A DNA stretch of 17,152 nt. Source: Candidatus Tayloriibacteriota bacterium. Lineage in GTDB: Bacteria; Patescibacteriota; Minisyncoccia; Phycocordibacterales; PALSA-1337. The stretch spans positions 1 through 17,152 of the forward strand of contig JANXRK010000003.1 in assembly GCA_025353045.1 (NCBI GenBank). Direction: 5' to 3'. This document shows, piece after piece, positions 1 through 7,220 of this stretch. How positions within the stretch are numbered: position 1 is the first letter of the stretch; every line of letters starts with the position of its first letter. A model generated the notes under the pieces. The model had not been told where the DNA came from. It searched no databases and was given only the letters and a program-made list of their open reading frames with translations. The position numbers were made by a program, and so were the translations under genes.

Positions 1-749
1 ATAATAGCAATCTCACTCCAATCAAAACCAATTGTATTATGTAAATAGAGCGGTGTGTACACCGTCATCCAAGCGTAAAATGTTTGTAAAACAATATTGA
101 TAAAAAATATTCTACTGATATCTTTATTTTTTAAAATACGAACACAGGTTTGCCGTGCAGATATTTTGACATAATAAGAATCTCTGAAGTTACTAAAGTT
201 TTTATAAACAAGATACAGCAAAGGAAAAAGAAGTCCAAAACTAGCAACATAAATCCCTTTATAGTTTTCTCCAAAAATAAACATTCCACCAAGAAGAGGT
301 CCAATGATCCAGGCTAAGTTAATGGCAGTCATATATGAGCCACGGACAGTTCCTGTATGACCGATATCAGTACTCTTTTGTAGAAAAATATCAATGGTAA
401 AACCGATAAGACTGATAATACTCATACCTAATATAAAGAGTATGATCGTAGTGTTCGGATCGTCGTACGTGATCAATCCGTAAAAGACAAGTATTTGAAT
501 CAAAATAAGAGCAATTGACGCTCGATAATTTCCAATCTTCTGGAGAATAGTTTGCATTCCCAAAAGTCCCAAGATCGTCACAAGGGAAATAATAAGATAG
601 ATCAAACTAATAGTACTTTCGTTTGCGAAAGTTGCCAGAAAGCTTGAATTGAAATAATTCGTAATGCTGAGATGAAGGGCAGAAAAGAAAGCAATAATAC
701 TGATGCTATAAAGAGCACTCGTTCTTTGGATTGTCACATGATGCTTCAT
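1..749 (-). CDS. MFS-type transporter, C-terminus cut by window edge
   Basis: I translated this reading frame by hand. It opens with ATG at 749 (MKHHVTIQRTSALYSISIIA) and stays open for 249 codons to the window edge, so the C-terminal part is missing. It contains about six hydrophobic segments separated by short polar loops, as in the N-terminal half of a 12-helix Major Facilitator Superfamily permease. Around residues 125-160 a loop (QKSTDIGHTGTVRGSYMTA) leads into a helix with an IIGPLLGG stretch, which resembles the helix 4-5 region of drug and sugar efflux MFS proteins. The next long loop is followed by a second block of helices. The start lies 9 bases after the ribonuclease J stop, so it is probably the last visible gene of the same transcript. 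An AGGGA sits only about 2 bases before the ATG, too close for a normal ribosome binding site. The substrate cannot be inferred. MFS membership is likely but rests on topology and motif feel, not on a search. Confidence 0.75.
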   Translation of the reverse strand, partial: MKHHVTIQRTSALYSISIIAFFSALHLSITNYFNSSFLATFANESTISLIYLIISLVTILGLLGMQTILQKIGNYRASIALILIQILVFYGLITYDDPNTTIILFILGMSIISLIGFTIDIFLQKSTDIGHTGTVRGSYMTAINLAWIIGPLLGGMFIFGENYKGIYVASFGLLFPLLYLVYKNFSNFRDSYYVKISARQTCVRILKNKDISRIFFINIVLQTFYAWMTVYTPLYLHNTIGFDWSEIAI

Positions 750-758
750 TTCCCTATA

Positions 759-2624
759 TTATATCGTCAAAAGTACAGGTATAACAATAGGGCGCTTTGC
801 AGTTTTTTGTAATAGGAACTTGCTTACATTGTCACTAATGTTTGTTTTGATGAAATCTACATTCAAAGGATTCATACCTTTTGTTGAATCTTCAATAGTA
901 TTCTTAATGATGATTCGAGTGTGATGAAGGAGTTCTTGAGATTCTCGGAGGTAGACGAAACCTCGAGAAATGATATCAGGTGACTTCTTCAATTTTCCTG
1001 TTCGTGAATCAATAATTGCAAAAACGATGAAGATTCCATCCTGCGCAAGCATTTGTCTATCTCGAATAACGACATCTTGAATATCGCCAACAGAAAATCC
1101 ATCCACCATCACGATTCCTGATGGTGCCTTTTCTTTTAATTTAACTATTTTTTCACCAGAATCCTGGATTTCAACGATAGACCCATTATCAGGAATAATG
1201 ATCTGATCTTCAGTCAAGCCATTTGTGTCATGCGCGATCTCACCATGCACACGAAGCATATAGTGATATCCGTGAACAGGCATGAAGAATCGAGGATTTA
1301 TTTTTTTATGAATCCAAGCTGTCTCATCGTGGTTGGCATGCCCTGAAGAATGAACATCAGCAATACGATAGTGGATAATATTTGCACCTTGTCGAGAAAG
1401 ATTGTCTTTAAGTTTTTGCACAGACTTTTCATTTCCTGGGATAACAGAAGAAGAAAGAAGTATAGTATCTCTTTTATTGATCTTTATATATTTATGAGTC
1501 TTGTTGGCCATTCGCATCATAGCAGCGAATTCATCTCCTTGGGCACCAGTTGCAAGAATAACTATTTTGTCGGGAGAATAGTTTTCGATCTGCTCAACAG
1601 TGATCAAAGTATCTTTTTTAGGTTTCAAAAGACCGAGTTGCATACAAATCTCGATATTTCCTTTCATACTTCGTCCTTCAACGACCACTTTCTTTCCATA
1701 TTTTTCTGCGAAATCGATGATTTTCAACATTCTTTCCAAAAGGGAAGCAAATGTAGCAATGATCAAACGACCTTTTGTATTTTTAATGATCTCTTCGAGA
1801 TTTTTGTGGACTGTCTTTTCAGGCAAAGAGAAACCAGGATTTTCTACGTTTGTAGAATCAGCCATGAGTAGAAGAACTTTTTCGTTTTTGAAAACTCTAT
1901 CATATTCTGCAACCTCTTCCGCAGTTGGAATGCCATCAACATGGTCGAGCTTAAGGTCTCCCGTGTGGACTAGAGAACCATGAGGTGTTTGGACTACAAC
2001 TCCCATTGCATCTGGAATAGTGTGAGTTACAGCAAAAAATTTGATCTTAAGTGCACCAAGAGTAATAGTCTCGTCCTTTTCTACAACTTTAATATCAAGT
2101 GGTGGAACATGAGTAAATTCCTCTTGTCGCTTTTTAATCATGACTGAAGTAAGCATTCGGGTATAAAGTGGCGGATTTCCGATACGAGGCATAACGTAGG
2201 GAATACCCCCGATATGATCCAAGTGCCCGTGCGTAACAATGACAGCACGAATACGATCCTTTCTTTCTTCAAGGTACTTGGTATTTGGAAGAATATAGTC
2301 AATTCCAGGAGTACTTTCTTCTTTGAATTGAAGACCGATATCGATGATTACAATATCATTGCCATATTCGATCATGGTCATATTCTTCCCAATTTCTTCT
2401 ACTCCTCCAAGTGGGATGATTCGAATAGAATTTGGGGCCAAGGGAGGAACAGTATCCTCAACCTTTTTATGTGTTTGGGTTGCGTCTGGTGGACGAGATG
2501 GTCTCATACCATGAGATCTAGAAACTGTTTTTCTAGCATTTGTCCCTGTGGGGAATGATGGTCTGGTTGGTGTGGCTGTTGTCGCTTCTATCGGTGTTGC
2601 TGATTTTATATTTGTGTTTTCCAT
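759..2624 (-). CDS. rnj: Ribonuclease J (metallo-beta-lactamase/beta-CASP RNase)
   Basis: This is a zinc-dependent 5'-3' exoribonuclease and endonuclease for mRNA decay and RNA maturation in the cytoplasm. The metallo-beta-lactamase motif HGHLDH is at residues 132-137. Further metal ligands are H220 and D223 (VHTGDLKLD), the beta-CASP motif HSSGH at 425-429, and H451 in PVHGYHYM. The RNase J C-terminal domain follows from about residue 500 (PSGIVMVDG, then DGIFIVFAIID). At 621 residues it is longer than the usual 550-560. The excess is a Thr/Pro/Arg-rich N-terminal tail of about 65 residues, probably disordered, before the conserved IRIIPLGGVEEIGKNM. The first ATG gives the whole tail; an internal M40 start is possible but would still leave a tail. 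The gene begins 27 bases after the solute-binding protein stop and has no Shine-Dalgarno motif. The family assignment is very secure. Confidence 0.97.
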   Translation of the reverse strand: MENTNIKSATPIEATTATPTRPSFPTGTNARKTVSRSHGMRPSRPPDATQTHKKVEDTVPPLAPNSIRIIPLGGVEEIGKNMTMIEYGNDIVIIDIGLQFKEESTPGIDYILPNTKYLEERKDRIRAVIVTHGHLDHIGGIPYVMPRIGNPPLYTRMLTSVMIKKRQEEFTHVPPLDIKVVEKDETITLGALKIKFFAVTHTIPDAMGVVVQTPHGSLVHTGDLKLDHVDGIPTAEEVAEYDRVFKNEKVLLLMADSTNVENPGFSLPEKTVHKNLEEIIKNTKGRLIIATFASLLERMLKIIDFAEKYGKKVVVEGRSMKGNIEICMQLGLLKPKKDTLITVEQIENYSPDKIVILATGAQGDEFAAMMRMANKTHKYIKINKRDTILLSSSVIPGNEKSVQKLKDNLSRQGANIIHYRIADVHSSGHANHDETAWIHKKINPRFFMPVHGYHYMLRVHGEIAHDTNGLTEDQIIIPDNGSIVEIQDSGEKIVKLKEKAPSGIVMVDGFSVGDIQDVVIRDRQMLAQDGIFIVFAIIDSRTGKLKKSPDIISRGFVYLRESQELLHHTRIIIKNTIEDSTKGMNPLNVDFIKTNISDNVSKFLLQKTAKRPIVIPVLLTI

Positions 2625-2651
2625 TTTATTTTGTTAATTATTTTATTATTT

Positions 2652-4370
2652 TTAATTATTGATGAATATTTTCCAAACGTCGTCGGTGGTGATATACCAT
2701 TTCTCTATTCCATAATATCTGTCTGAATGGTTATTGATTGATTGTGAATCGTAGCCGTGGATTTTATTCGACATTGTGTATATATAGTCTGGTGAATAAA
2801 GGAAGATTGCAGGTACTTCGTCTTTCACTATTTTTTCAAATGACTGATAGATGGCATTTCTTTGATTGTCATTGTATGTGGTTCTAACGTCTTCAAGTAA
2901 CTTATCAACTTTGCTGTTTACATACATTGCTACATTGAGCCCTGGGGCATTTCTTTGTGATGAATGCCAGAAGGCGTAGAGATCCAAGTCCTTACTTATG
3001 ATTTCTCCAAAGAGAAGGGCATCGTATTTTCTTGTTTTAATAATATTTTGTGAAAGATCGCCAAATTCAAAAACTTTTACCGTCACTTTAGCCCCAAGAT
3101 CCTCCCAGTCTTTCTTTACAAGATCCGCTGCTTTCTTGAGATCCTCAGAATCAGCAGTAACGATAGAGAAATCGAGTGTTTGCTTTGTACTTCCAATTTT
3201 CTTTTCCAAAATACCAAATGAATTGATAGTCCAACCTGCTTTTGTCAAAAGATCTTTAGCGCCTTGCTTATTTACTTTAAAAGGAATAGTTCCAGTTGCA
3301 AAGGTGTCAATTGGAAGTGGGCTATTGATACTTACTCCATAGTTTTTCAAAACTTCTTTAACTATTTTGTCTTTATCTACAGCCATATTGAGAGCTTGTC
3401 GGATCTCTTTGTTTGCAAGAACAGGGGAATTGTTCTGATTTAAAAAGATACCAAAAATTCTCGGGAGAGGATTGTGAATAATGGTAATGTCTGATGTTGA
3501 GGCCAATGTGGTGGCTTGTGTAGGTGAGATACCAGCAAAATTTTCGATAATTCCGGCTCTGTAGCCATTTAAAATATCCTCTTCATTTGCATAGAAATAT
3601 ATCTTGATAGTCGAAATATTCGGCTTACCATGATTGTACTTATTAAAAGAGTTAAGTGTGTAGGAAATAGGACTTCCCGCCTTGTCTTTTTCTATACTGC
3701 CTATTTTATAGGGTCCAGAACCTATCGCTTCGAGATTCTTTTGACTAAAAATAAACTGCTCAGCACTGAGATTTTTCCAAAGATTTTTAGGAATAATACC
3801 AACGGTAGTATTTGCTAAAAAGGGAGCGTATGGTTGTTTTAAAAAAAATTGAATTTCCGTTGCACTTACCTTTTTTATACTTACACTTGCCCAATCAACT
3901 CGCTTTGGGCTTTTTATATCGCCATCTTGGATCTTTTGTATTGTAAATTCGATGTCATCAGTTGTTAACTGTGTCCCATCATGAAATCGAACATCATTTC
4001 CGATTTTAAAATCATAAATCAAACCATCATCAGACACGGTATAACTATCAGCCAAATCCTTTACCAATTCACCTTTCTCATATCGCATAAGTCCAGAATA
4101 GATGAGTGTTGAAAGGTCTTTATCAACATCAGTAAAAGCAAGAACTGGATTGATTGATCGAGGTAAGCCCACCATTCCCTCTGAAAAAGATCCGCCATAA
4201 GAAGGAATGGCTACAAGGAAAAGTTTATTTACTTTCCAAGCCAAACTTAATGCACTGATCAAAGCTATAAAAGTCAGTAAACCGAAAACGACTTTTTCTG
4301 TGGCAGAAAAAGAATAAATTGTTTTAAGGAGTTTCTCACTCCCTTTCAAGCGAAATTCTTTCATATTCAA
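2652..4370 (-). CDS. Family 5 extracellular solute-binding protein, membrane-anchored (peptide-binding type)
   Basis: This is an ABC-transporter substrate-binding protein of the DppA/OppA (SBP_bac_5) family, which usually captures peptides or nickel outside the membrane. Family signs are RSINPVLAFTDVDKDLSTLIY (residues about 71-91), the LADSYTVSDDGLIYDFKI stretch, RFHDGTQLTTDDIEFT (about 128-143), GSGPYKI near the middle, and NKEIRQALNMAVDKDKIV. The 572-residue length fits. Instead of a lipoprotein signal with a lipobox cysteine there is one hydrophobic segment at about residues 27-45 after a basic stretch, so the protein is probably held by an N-terminal helix with the binding domain outside. 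No permease or ATPase of the Dpp/Opp type is in the window. It starts 15 bases after secG and precedes RNase J, so it belongs to a shared transcript. Family confidence is high; the substrate is unknown. Confidence 0.93.
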   Translation of the reverse strand: MNMKEFRLKGSEKLLKTIYSFSATEKVVFGLLTFIALISALSLAWKVNKLFLVAIPSYGGSFSEGMVGLPRSINPVLAFTDVDKDLSTLIYSGLMRYEKGELVKDLADSYTVSDDGLIYDFKIGNDVRFHDGTQLTTDDIEFTIQKIQDGDIKSPKRVDWASVSIKKVSATEIQFFLKQPYAPFLANTTVGIIPKNLWKNLSAEQFIFSQKNLEAIGSGPYKIGSIEKDKAGSPISYTLNSFNKYNHGKPNISTIKIYFYANEEDILNGYRAGIIENFAGISPTQATTLASTSDITIIHNPLPRIFGIFLNQNNSPVLANKEIRQALNMAVDKDKIVKEVLKNYGVSINSPLPIDTFATGTIPFKVNKQGAKDLLTKAGWTINSFGILEKKIGSTKQTLDFSIVTADSEDLKKAADLVKKDWEDLGAKVTVKVFEFGDLSQNIIKTRKYDALLFGEIISKDLDLYAFWHSSQRNAPGLNVAMYVNSKVDKLLEDVRTTYNDNQRNAIYQSFEKIVKDEVPAIFLYSPDYIYTMSNKIHGYDSQSINNHSDRYYGIEKWYITTDDVWKIFINN

Positions 4371-4385
4371 ATCAAATTAGGGTAT

Positions 4386-4616
4386 TTAAACTAAACTCAA
4401 AAGTGCTGATAGTGCAAAGAGTATTGCTACTATGATCGTAAGAATGAAGAGTTGCTTTTCAAAACCTCGTCTAGTATGGAAGGCAGAACTGAAATTGTCA
4501 CTACCACCAAAAGCACCACCGATCTGGGCTCCAGTTTTTTGAAGAAGGATTGCTGCAACAAGTATTACAGCAAGTACAATCTGTATGTACGGTAGTATAG
4601 AGACGATTGTCTTCAT
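4386..4616 (-). CDS. secG: Preprotein translocase subunit SecG
   Basis: This is a small integral membrane subunit of the SecYEG channel that assists SecA-driven protein export. The 76 residues show the SecG pattern: a first transmembrane helix (about 7-25) ending in AAILLQKTGAQIGGAFGG, a short Gly/Ser-rich cytoplasmic loop with SAFHTRRGFEK, and a second helix (about 54-75). The Q-K-x-x-G-A-x-x-GGAFGG block is the family hallmark. The ATG at 4616 is the natural start; a TGCTATAGT -10 element ends 8 bases upstream, which predicts an almost leaderless mRNA. It is the first gene of the minus-strand operon and is divergent from the gene at 4720. Confidence 0.95.
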   Translation of the reverse strand: MKTIVSILPYIQIVLAVILVAAILLQKTGAQIGGAFGGSDNFSSAFHTRRGFEKQLFILTIIVAILFALSALLSLV

Positions 4617-4624
4617 TGCCGATA

Positions 4625-4653
4625 ACTATAGCATACTCTAAATTAGTGTGCAA
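4625..4653 (-). promoter_or_regulatory. Promoter of the secG operon (extended -10)
   Basis: On the minus strand TGC TATAGT covers 4633-4625, with a weak TTGCAC at 4653-4648 and a 17-base spacer. Eight bases separate the hexamer from the secG ATG, so transcription would begin at or next to the start codon. Confidence 0.6.
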
Positions 4654-4681
4654 GAGATTTAAATTATCAACAGTAATCAAA

Positions 4682-4711
4682 TTAGCATGAACTAGTAATA
4701 TCTGTTATACT
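4682..4711 (+). promoter_or_regulatory. Promoter of the 4720-6853 operon (extended -10)
   Basis: TGT TATACT lies at 4703-4711 and ends 8 bases before the ATG at 4720. A partial -35 match (TTAGCA, 4682-4687) lies 18 bases upstream. It is back to back with the secG promoter inside a 103-base divergent gap. A leaderless transcript is predicted. Confidence 0.6.
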
Positions 4712-4719
4712 GTCAAAAT

Positions 4720-5388
4720 ATGAAAAAATTAATCGCTTTAATAGTAGTTATTATCATTATCGGCGCGGTGGTTTGGAGATTTAATAGTTCAAGCACTCCT
4801 TCTACACTAGGAGGCGATACTGCTAGTACAACTGTTTCAGTACCAACAAGTCAGACAGTAGTAGTTTCTACAAAGCTTTCTGAGTATCGAAATGACGAGC
4901 TTGGGTTCTCTATCAAATATCCTACAGCATGGCAAAAGGCAGATGCTCCAACAAATGTAAACTTTATTATCCCTGTTGATTCTAAGACAAAAAATACAAT
5001 TGGTAGTTTGGAAGCAAAGCTCGAAGTTGTTTCAGCTAAATGTGCCTTCCCACCTGTAACTTCAGCTAAGGAAAGAGATACATTGGTTCTTGATAGTATG
5101 ACTTTCAACATGATCTCTATTGCAAACACTGTTCAGAATCGACATTTCTTTAACAGACTATATTCACTTCAGAAAGATTCTGTTTGTTACTTCTTCACAT
5201 TCTCATCAACTTACACAACACCTTCAAGTAAGGGTCTAACAGGAGCAGATGCACAGATAGCATCAGCAAATAACATAAAGCTTGTAGATGCAGCAGATTC
5301 ACAGTTCAAGGATATGGTGAAGTCTTTCAAAATCGTTACTGGTCCAGCAGGACAGGACGAAACAACAGCAGCTCCTAAGAAGAAATAA
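4720..5388 (+). CDS. Membrane-anchored PsbP-like protein of unknown function
   Basis: The 222-residue protein starts with a hydrophobic helix (residues about 3-19, LIALIVVIIIIGAVVW) that is either an uncleaved anchor or a signal sequence without a lipobox. A Ser/Thr-rich linker (about 22-52) and a soluble domain follow. The motif EYRNDELGFSIKYPTAWQ (about 55-72) is the typical opening strand of PsbP-like/DUF1795-type domains (aromatic, then GFSIKYP, then W). A cysteine pair, C108 and C153, could form a disulfide outside the cell. The C-terminus is a Lys/Thr/Ala-rich tail. The function is unknown. It is the first gene of an operon with LemA (16-base gap) and a TPM protein, so an envelope role is a reasonable inference. 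The start is supported by a -10 element 8 bases upstream. Confidence 0.75.
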   Translation: MKKLIALIVVIIIIGAVVWRFNSSSTPSTLGGDTASTTVSVPTSQTVVVSTKLSEYRNDELGFSIKYPTAWQKADAPTNVNFIIPVDSKTKNTIGSLEAKLEVVSAKCAFPPVTSAKERDTLVLDSMTFNMISIANTVQNRHFFNRLYSLQKDSVCYFFTFSSTYTTPSSKGLTGADAQIASANNIKLVDAADSQFKDMVKSFKIVTGPAGQDETTAAPKKK

Positions 5389-5404
5389 GTTAATCTAAAA
5401 AATA

Positions 5405-5962
5405 ATGAGTAAAAAAATAATAATCGGTATTGTTGTAATAGTCGCAGTGGTTCTATTGTATGGACTCACAACATACAATAGTCTTGTAGGGCTCAATCTA
5501 TCTGCAGATACTCAATGGAAGCAGGTTGAAGTTGATTATCAACGACGATTGGATTTGATTCCAAACCTTGTGGAGTCTGTAAAGGGAATCATGAAGCAAG
5601 AAACTGCGGTATTTACTGCTATCGCCGATGCTCGAACAAAGTATGCTGGCGCAACGACAGCAGAAGCAAAAGCTGCAGCCACAGGACAAGTAGAAAGTGC
5701 TTTGGGGCGACTTCTTGTTATCACAGAGAATTATCCTCAATTGAAATCATCTGACACGGTTCAAACACTGATGTCACAGCTTGAAGGAACAGAAAACCGA
5801 ATCAGTGTAGAGAGAATGAGATTCAATGAAACCATAATGGCCTACAATCTCAAAGTAATGCGATTCCCAAGTTCTATCGTTGCTTCAATGTTTGGATTTA
5901 AGGAACGACAAGGTTTTGCAGCTGCAGCAGGTGCAGAAAAGGCTCCAGAAGTACACTTTTAA
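5405..5962 (+). CDS. lemA: LemA family protein
   Basis: LemA proteins are anchored by one N-terminal helix and carry a long helical bundle; their biochemical role is unclear. Here a transmembrane helix spans residues about 4-22 (IIIGIVVIVAVVLLYGL). It is followed by the diagnostic WKQVEVDYQRRLDLIPNLVE (about 38-57), then the helical region with VESALGRLLVITENYPQLKS, and the closing motif ENRISVERMRFNETIMAYN with R..P and GFKER near the end. The 185-residue length is normal. It lies between the PsbP-like gene and the TPM gene with gaps of 16 and 15 bases and no Shine-Dalgarno motif. LemA next to a TPM protein is a recurrent pairing in bacteria, which supports both calls. Confidence 0.95.
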   Translation: MSKKIIIGIVVIVAVVLLYGLTTYNSLVGLNLSADTQWKQVEVDYQRRLDLIPNLVESVKGIMKQETAVFTAIADARTKYAGATTAEAKAAATGQVESALGRLLVITENYPQLKSSDTVQTLMSQLEGTENRISVERMRFNETIMAYNLKVMRFPSSIVASMFGFKERQGFAAAAGAEKAPEVHF

Positions 5963-5977
5963 TTTTTCGTTTAATTT

Positions 5978-6853
5978 ATGAAAAAAGTTGCACTCTTCGC
6001 AACAATTATATTCGCACTAAGCACCTCAATTGCTTTTGCCTACAAAAGCCCTGGGAAACCCCAGGGTTTTGTGAATGATTTTGCGGGAGTACTTTCTGCG
6101 CAAGACAAAGCTGATCTTGAGACTACACTTTCGAATTTCAATAAAGAGACAGGAAATCAAATTGTTATAGCTACTGTTAATAGTCTTGATGGAGAAACTG
6201 AGCAGACGTATGCCGTAAAACTTTTTGAAGAATGGGGAATTGGGCAAAAGGGAAAGGACAATGGACTGCTTATTCTCCAGGCACCGAATGAGAGAAAAAT
6301 CCGGATCGAAGTTGGTTATGGACTTGAACCGTATATTACTGATGCTCAAGCATCTTTAATTTATCGAAATGTTTTGAGTCCAGCATTTAAAGTGGGAAAT
6401 TATGGTCAAGGATACAAAGATGCCGTTGGAATGATTATTGGAACATTTCAAGGTCAAACAGATGTGATACCGCAGGATAGCCCGTCAGATTATGGTGGTA
6501 GTATTGGAAATTGGATATTTTTTATAATTTTAATTCCCCTATGGCTTGCTAGTATTCTTGGTCGATCAAAGTCGTGGTGGTTCGGAGGAGTGCTCGGAGG
6601 TGTTGTTGGAATAGTAATCGGATCTGTTTATGGATTCAATTTTATAGGCATAATCATTATCCCAGTCCTTGTCGTCGTTGGATTACTTTTTGATTTTATT
6701 GTTTCGAAAGCCTATAACTCGCGAATATCACAAGGTTTAAAACCTCCATGGTGGATTGGCGGCGGAGGACGAGGTGGAGGATTTGGGGGTGGTGGCTTCG
6801 GTGGTTTTGGTGGAGGAAGTTCAGGAGGAGGCGGTGGAGGCGGAGGGTACTAG
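5978..6853 (+). CDS. TPM-domain membrane protein with Gly-rich tail (YgcG family)
   Basis: A signal peptide is apparent at residues 1-21 (MKKVALFATIIFALSTSIAF, then A). The TPM domain follows: PQGFVNDFAGVLSAQDKADLE (about 28-48), NKETGNQIVIATVNSLDGE (about 55-73), then GIGQKGKDNGLLIL and RKIRIEVGYGLEPYITDAQA. Two or three hydrophobic helices occupy about residues 178-245. The protein ends in a Gly/Phe/Ser-rich tail of about 30 residues, beginning at IGGGGRGGGFGGGGFGG and finishing in GGGY. The domain therefore sits outside the membrane with helices after it. TPM domains occur in the plant photosystem repair protein TLP18.3 and bacterial YgcG-type proteins; phosphatase activity is reported for the plant member, and the bacterial role is uncertain. 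It is the last gene of the operon with LemA. The 291-residue length is normal. Confidence 0.93.
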   Translation: MKKVALFATIIFALSTSIAFAYKSPGKPQGFVNDFAGVLSAQDKADLETTLSNFNKETGNQIVIATVNSLDGETEQTYAVKLFEEWGIGQKGKDNGLLILQAPNERKIRIEVGYGLEPYITDAQASLIYRNVLSPAFKVGNYGQGYKDAVGMIIGTFQGQTDVIPQDSPSDYGGSIGNWIFFIILIPLWLASILGRSKSWWFGGVLGGVVGIVIGSVYGFNFIGIIIIPVLVVVGLLFDFIVSKAYNSRISQGLKPPWWIGGGGRGGGFGGGGFGGFGGGSSGGGGGGGGY

Positions 6854-6856
6854 GAT

Positions 6857-6885
6857 TTGTCGACAATCGTTTAGTATGGTATAAA
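6857..6885 (+). promoter_or_regulatory. Candidate promoter of the GC-rich element
   Basis: TTGTCG (6857-6862), a 17-base spacer and TGG TATAAA (hexamer 6880-6885) lie just after the TPM stop. The extended hexamer resembles that of rnpB (TGG TATAGT), which also has a 17-base spacer. Transcription would begin near 6892. The -35 overlaps a 10-base palindrome, TTGTCGACAA (6857-6866). Confidence 0.5.
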
Positions 6886-6925
6886 TCTTGCTGGACCAGT
6901 TGCACCTCTCACAATTTTTTCCCCA

Positions 6926-7111
6926 ATGAGTGAACACACCCTTGCTAAGACCTCCGCTGAAGTGGCGGACGACCTCTACGCTCAGCGTTTCGGGGACGTC
7001 GGTTCCTGTTTCCATCCGTCGTTGGGTTTTCGCATCACCCGTCTCGCCTTCCAAGCCTTTAGGCAAGGAAATCGAGAAGAGGTAATTCTCATTCTTGAAG
7101 TCGGTCATTGA
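6926..7111 (+). CDS. Small hypothetical protein, 61 aa, in the GC-rich island
   Basis: The ORF begins MSEHTLAKTSAEVADDLYAQ and ends in EVGH. The sequence looks able to form two or three helices: an acidic amphipathic stretch at about residues 9-21, then GFRITRLAFQAFRQG and an acidic-hydrophobic stretch EEVILILEV. It has one cysteine, no signal peptide and no membrane segment. First codon positions are rich in G, as in real genes. However, codon use is much richer in G+C than in the neighbours, there is no Shine-Dalgarno motif, and the predicted leader of about 34 bases differs from the leaderless starts nearby. The ORF also overlaps RNA hairpins. I do not recognise a family. It may be a transferred or lineage-specific small gene, or a chance frame within a structured RNA. 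Confidence 0.35.
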   Translation: MSEHTLAKTSAEVADDLYAQRFGDVGSCFHPSLGFRITRLAFQAFRQGNREEVILILEVGH

Positions 7112-7180
7112 TTATCGATAGCCTGGGCAGAAGAACTGCTCGGCATTCAATAGCGTCTCTGTGACGCTTCCATCACCACC

Positions 7181-7210
7181 GCGCCGTACCGGACTTGTTC
7201 CGGTCGGCGC
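7181..7210 (+). terminator. Strong GC hairpin, likely terminator of the GC-rich element
   Basis: GCGCCG, a bulged T, ACCGGA, loop CTTGT, TCCGGT and CGGCGC form a 12-pair stem. On the plus strand it is followed by TTGGCTTTATCTATTTTT, a loose T-rich tail that overlaps the end of the converging kinase gene. The minus-strand side has no T run, so it would be weaker for the kinase transcript. It sits between converging genes, where a shared terminator is expected. Confidence 0.5.
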
Positions 7211-7220
7211 TTGGCTTTAT

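Larger units (their letters stand above)
6892..7215 (+). ncRNA. Candidate structured RNA in a GC-rich island (unrecognised)
   Basis: Between the TPM gene and the kinase lies a stretch much richer in G+C than its surroundings: by my count 61 of 100 bases in 6951-7050 and 56 of 90 in 7121-7210, against 38 of 100 in 7221-7320. It begins with an rnpB-like promoter and contains several hairpins. They are TCCGCT/GGCGGA (6953-6958 with 6964-6969), GCC-GGGCAG/CTGCTC-GGC (7121-7144, one bulge), AGCGTC/GACGCT (7152-7168), and a 12-pair stem with one bulged T (7181-7210). These suggest a transcribed RNA of about 320 bases. It lacks the signatures of tmRNA, SRP RNA and RNase P RNA, and I do not recognise it. 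The boundaries are inferred. The competing reading is the 61-codon ORF inside it; both may be true. I cannot fold it or search it here. Confidence 0.35.

Noticed and set aside
1350..2558. Plus-strand ORFs opposite RNase J
   Set aside because: They are antisense shadows without domain features; RNase J is unambiguous on the other strand.
6757..6850. DNA repeat array in the GGA/GGT-rich stretch
   Set aside because: It is the in-frame Gly-rich tail of the TPM protein, typical of the family, rather than an independent repeat.
6821..7108. Minus-strand 95-codon ORF across the GC-rich island
   Set aside because: It runs antisense into the Gly-rich coding end of the TPM gene, has no recognisable domain, and opposes the promoter and hairpin-plus-T-tail direction.
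6892..7215. tmRNA or SRP RNA
   Set aside because: No tRNA-like ends, GGTTCGA loop or CCA for tmRNA, and no GGTCCGGAAGG-type motif for SRP RNA on either strand.
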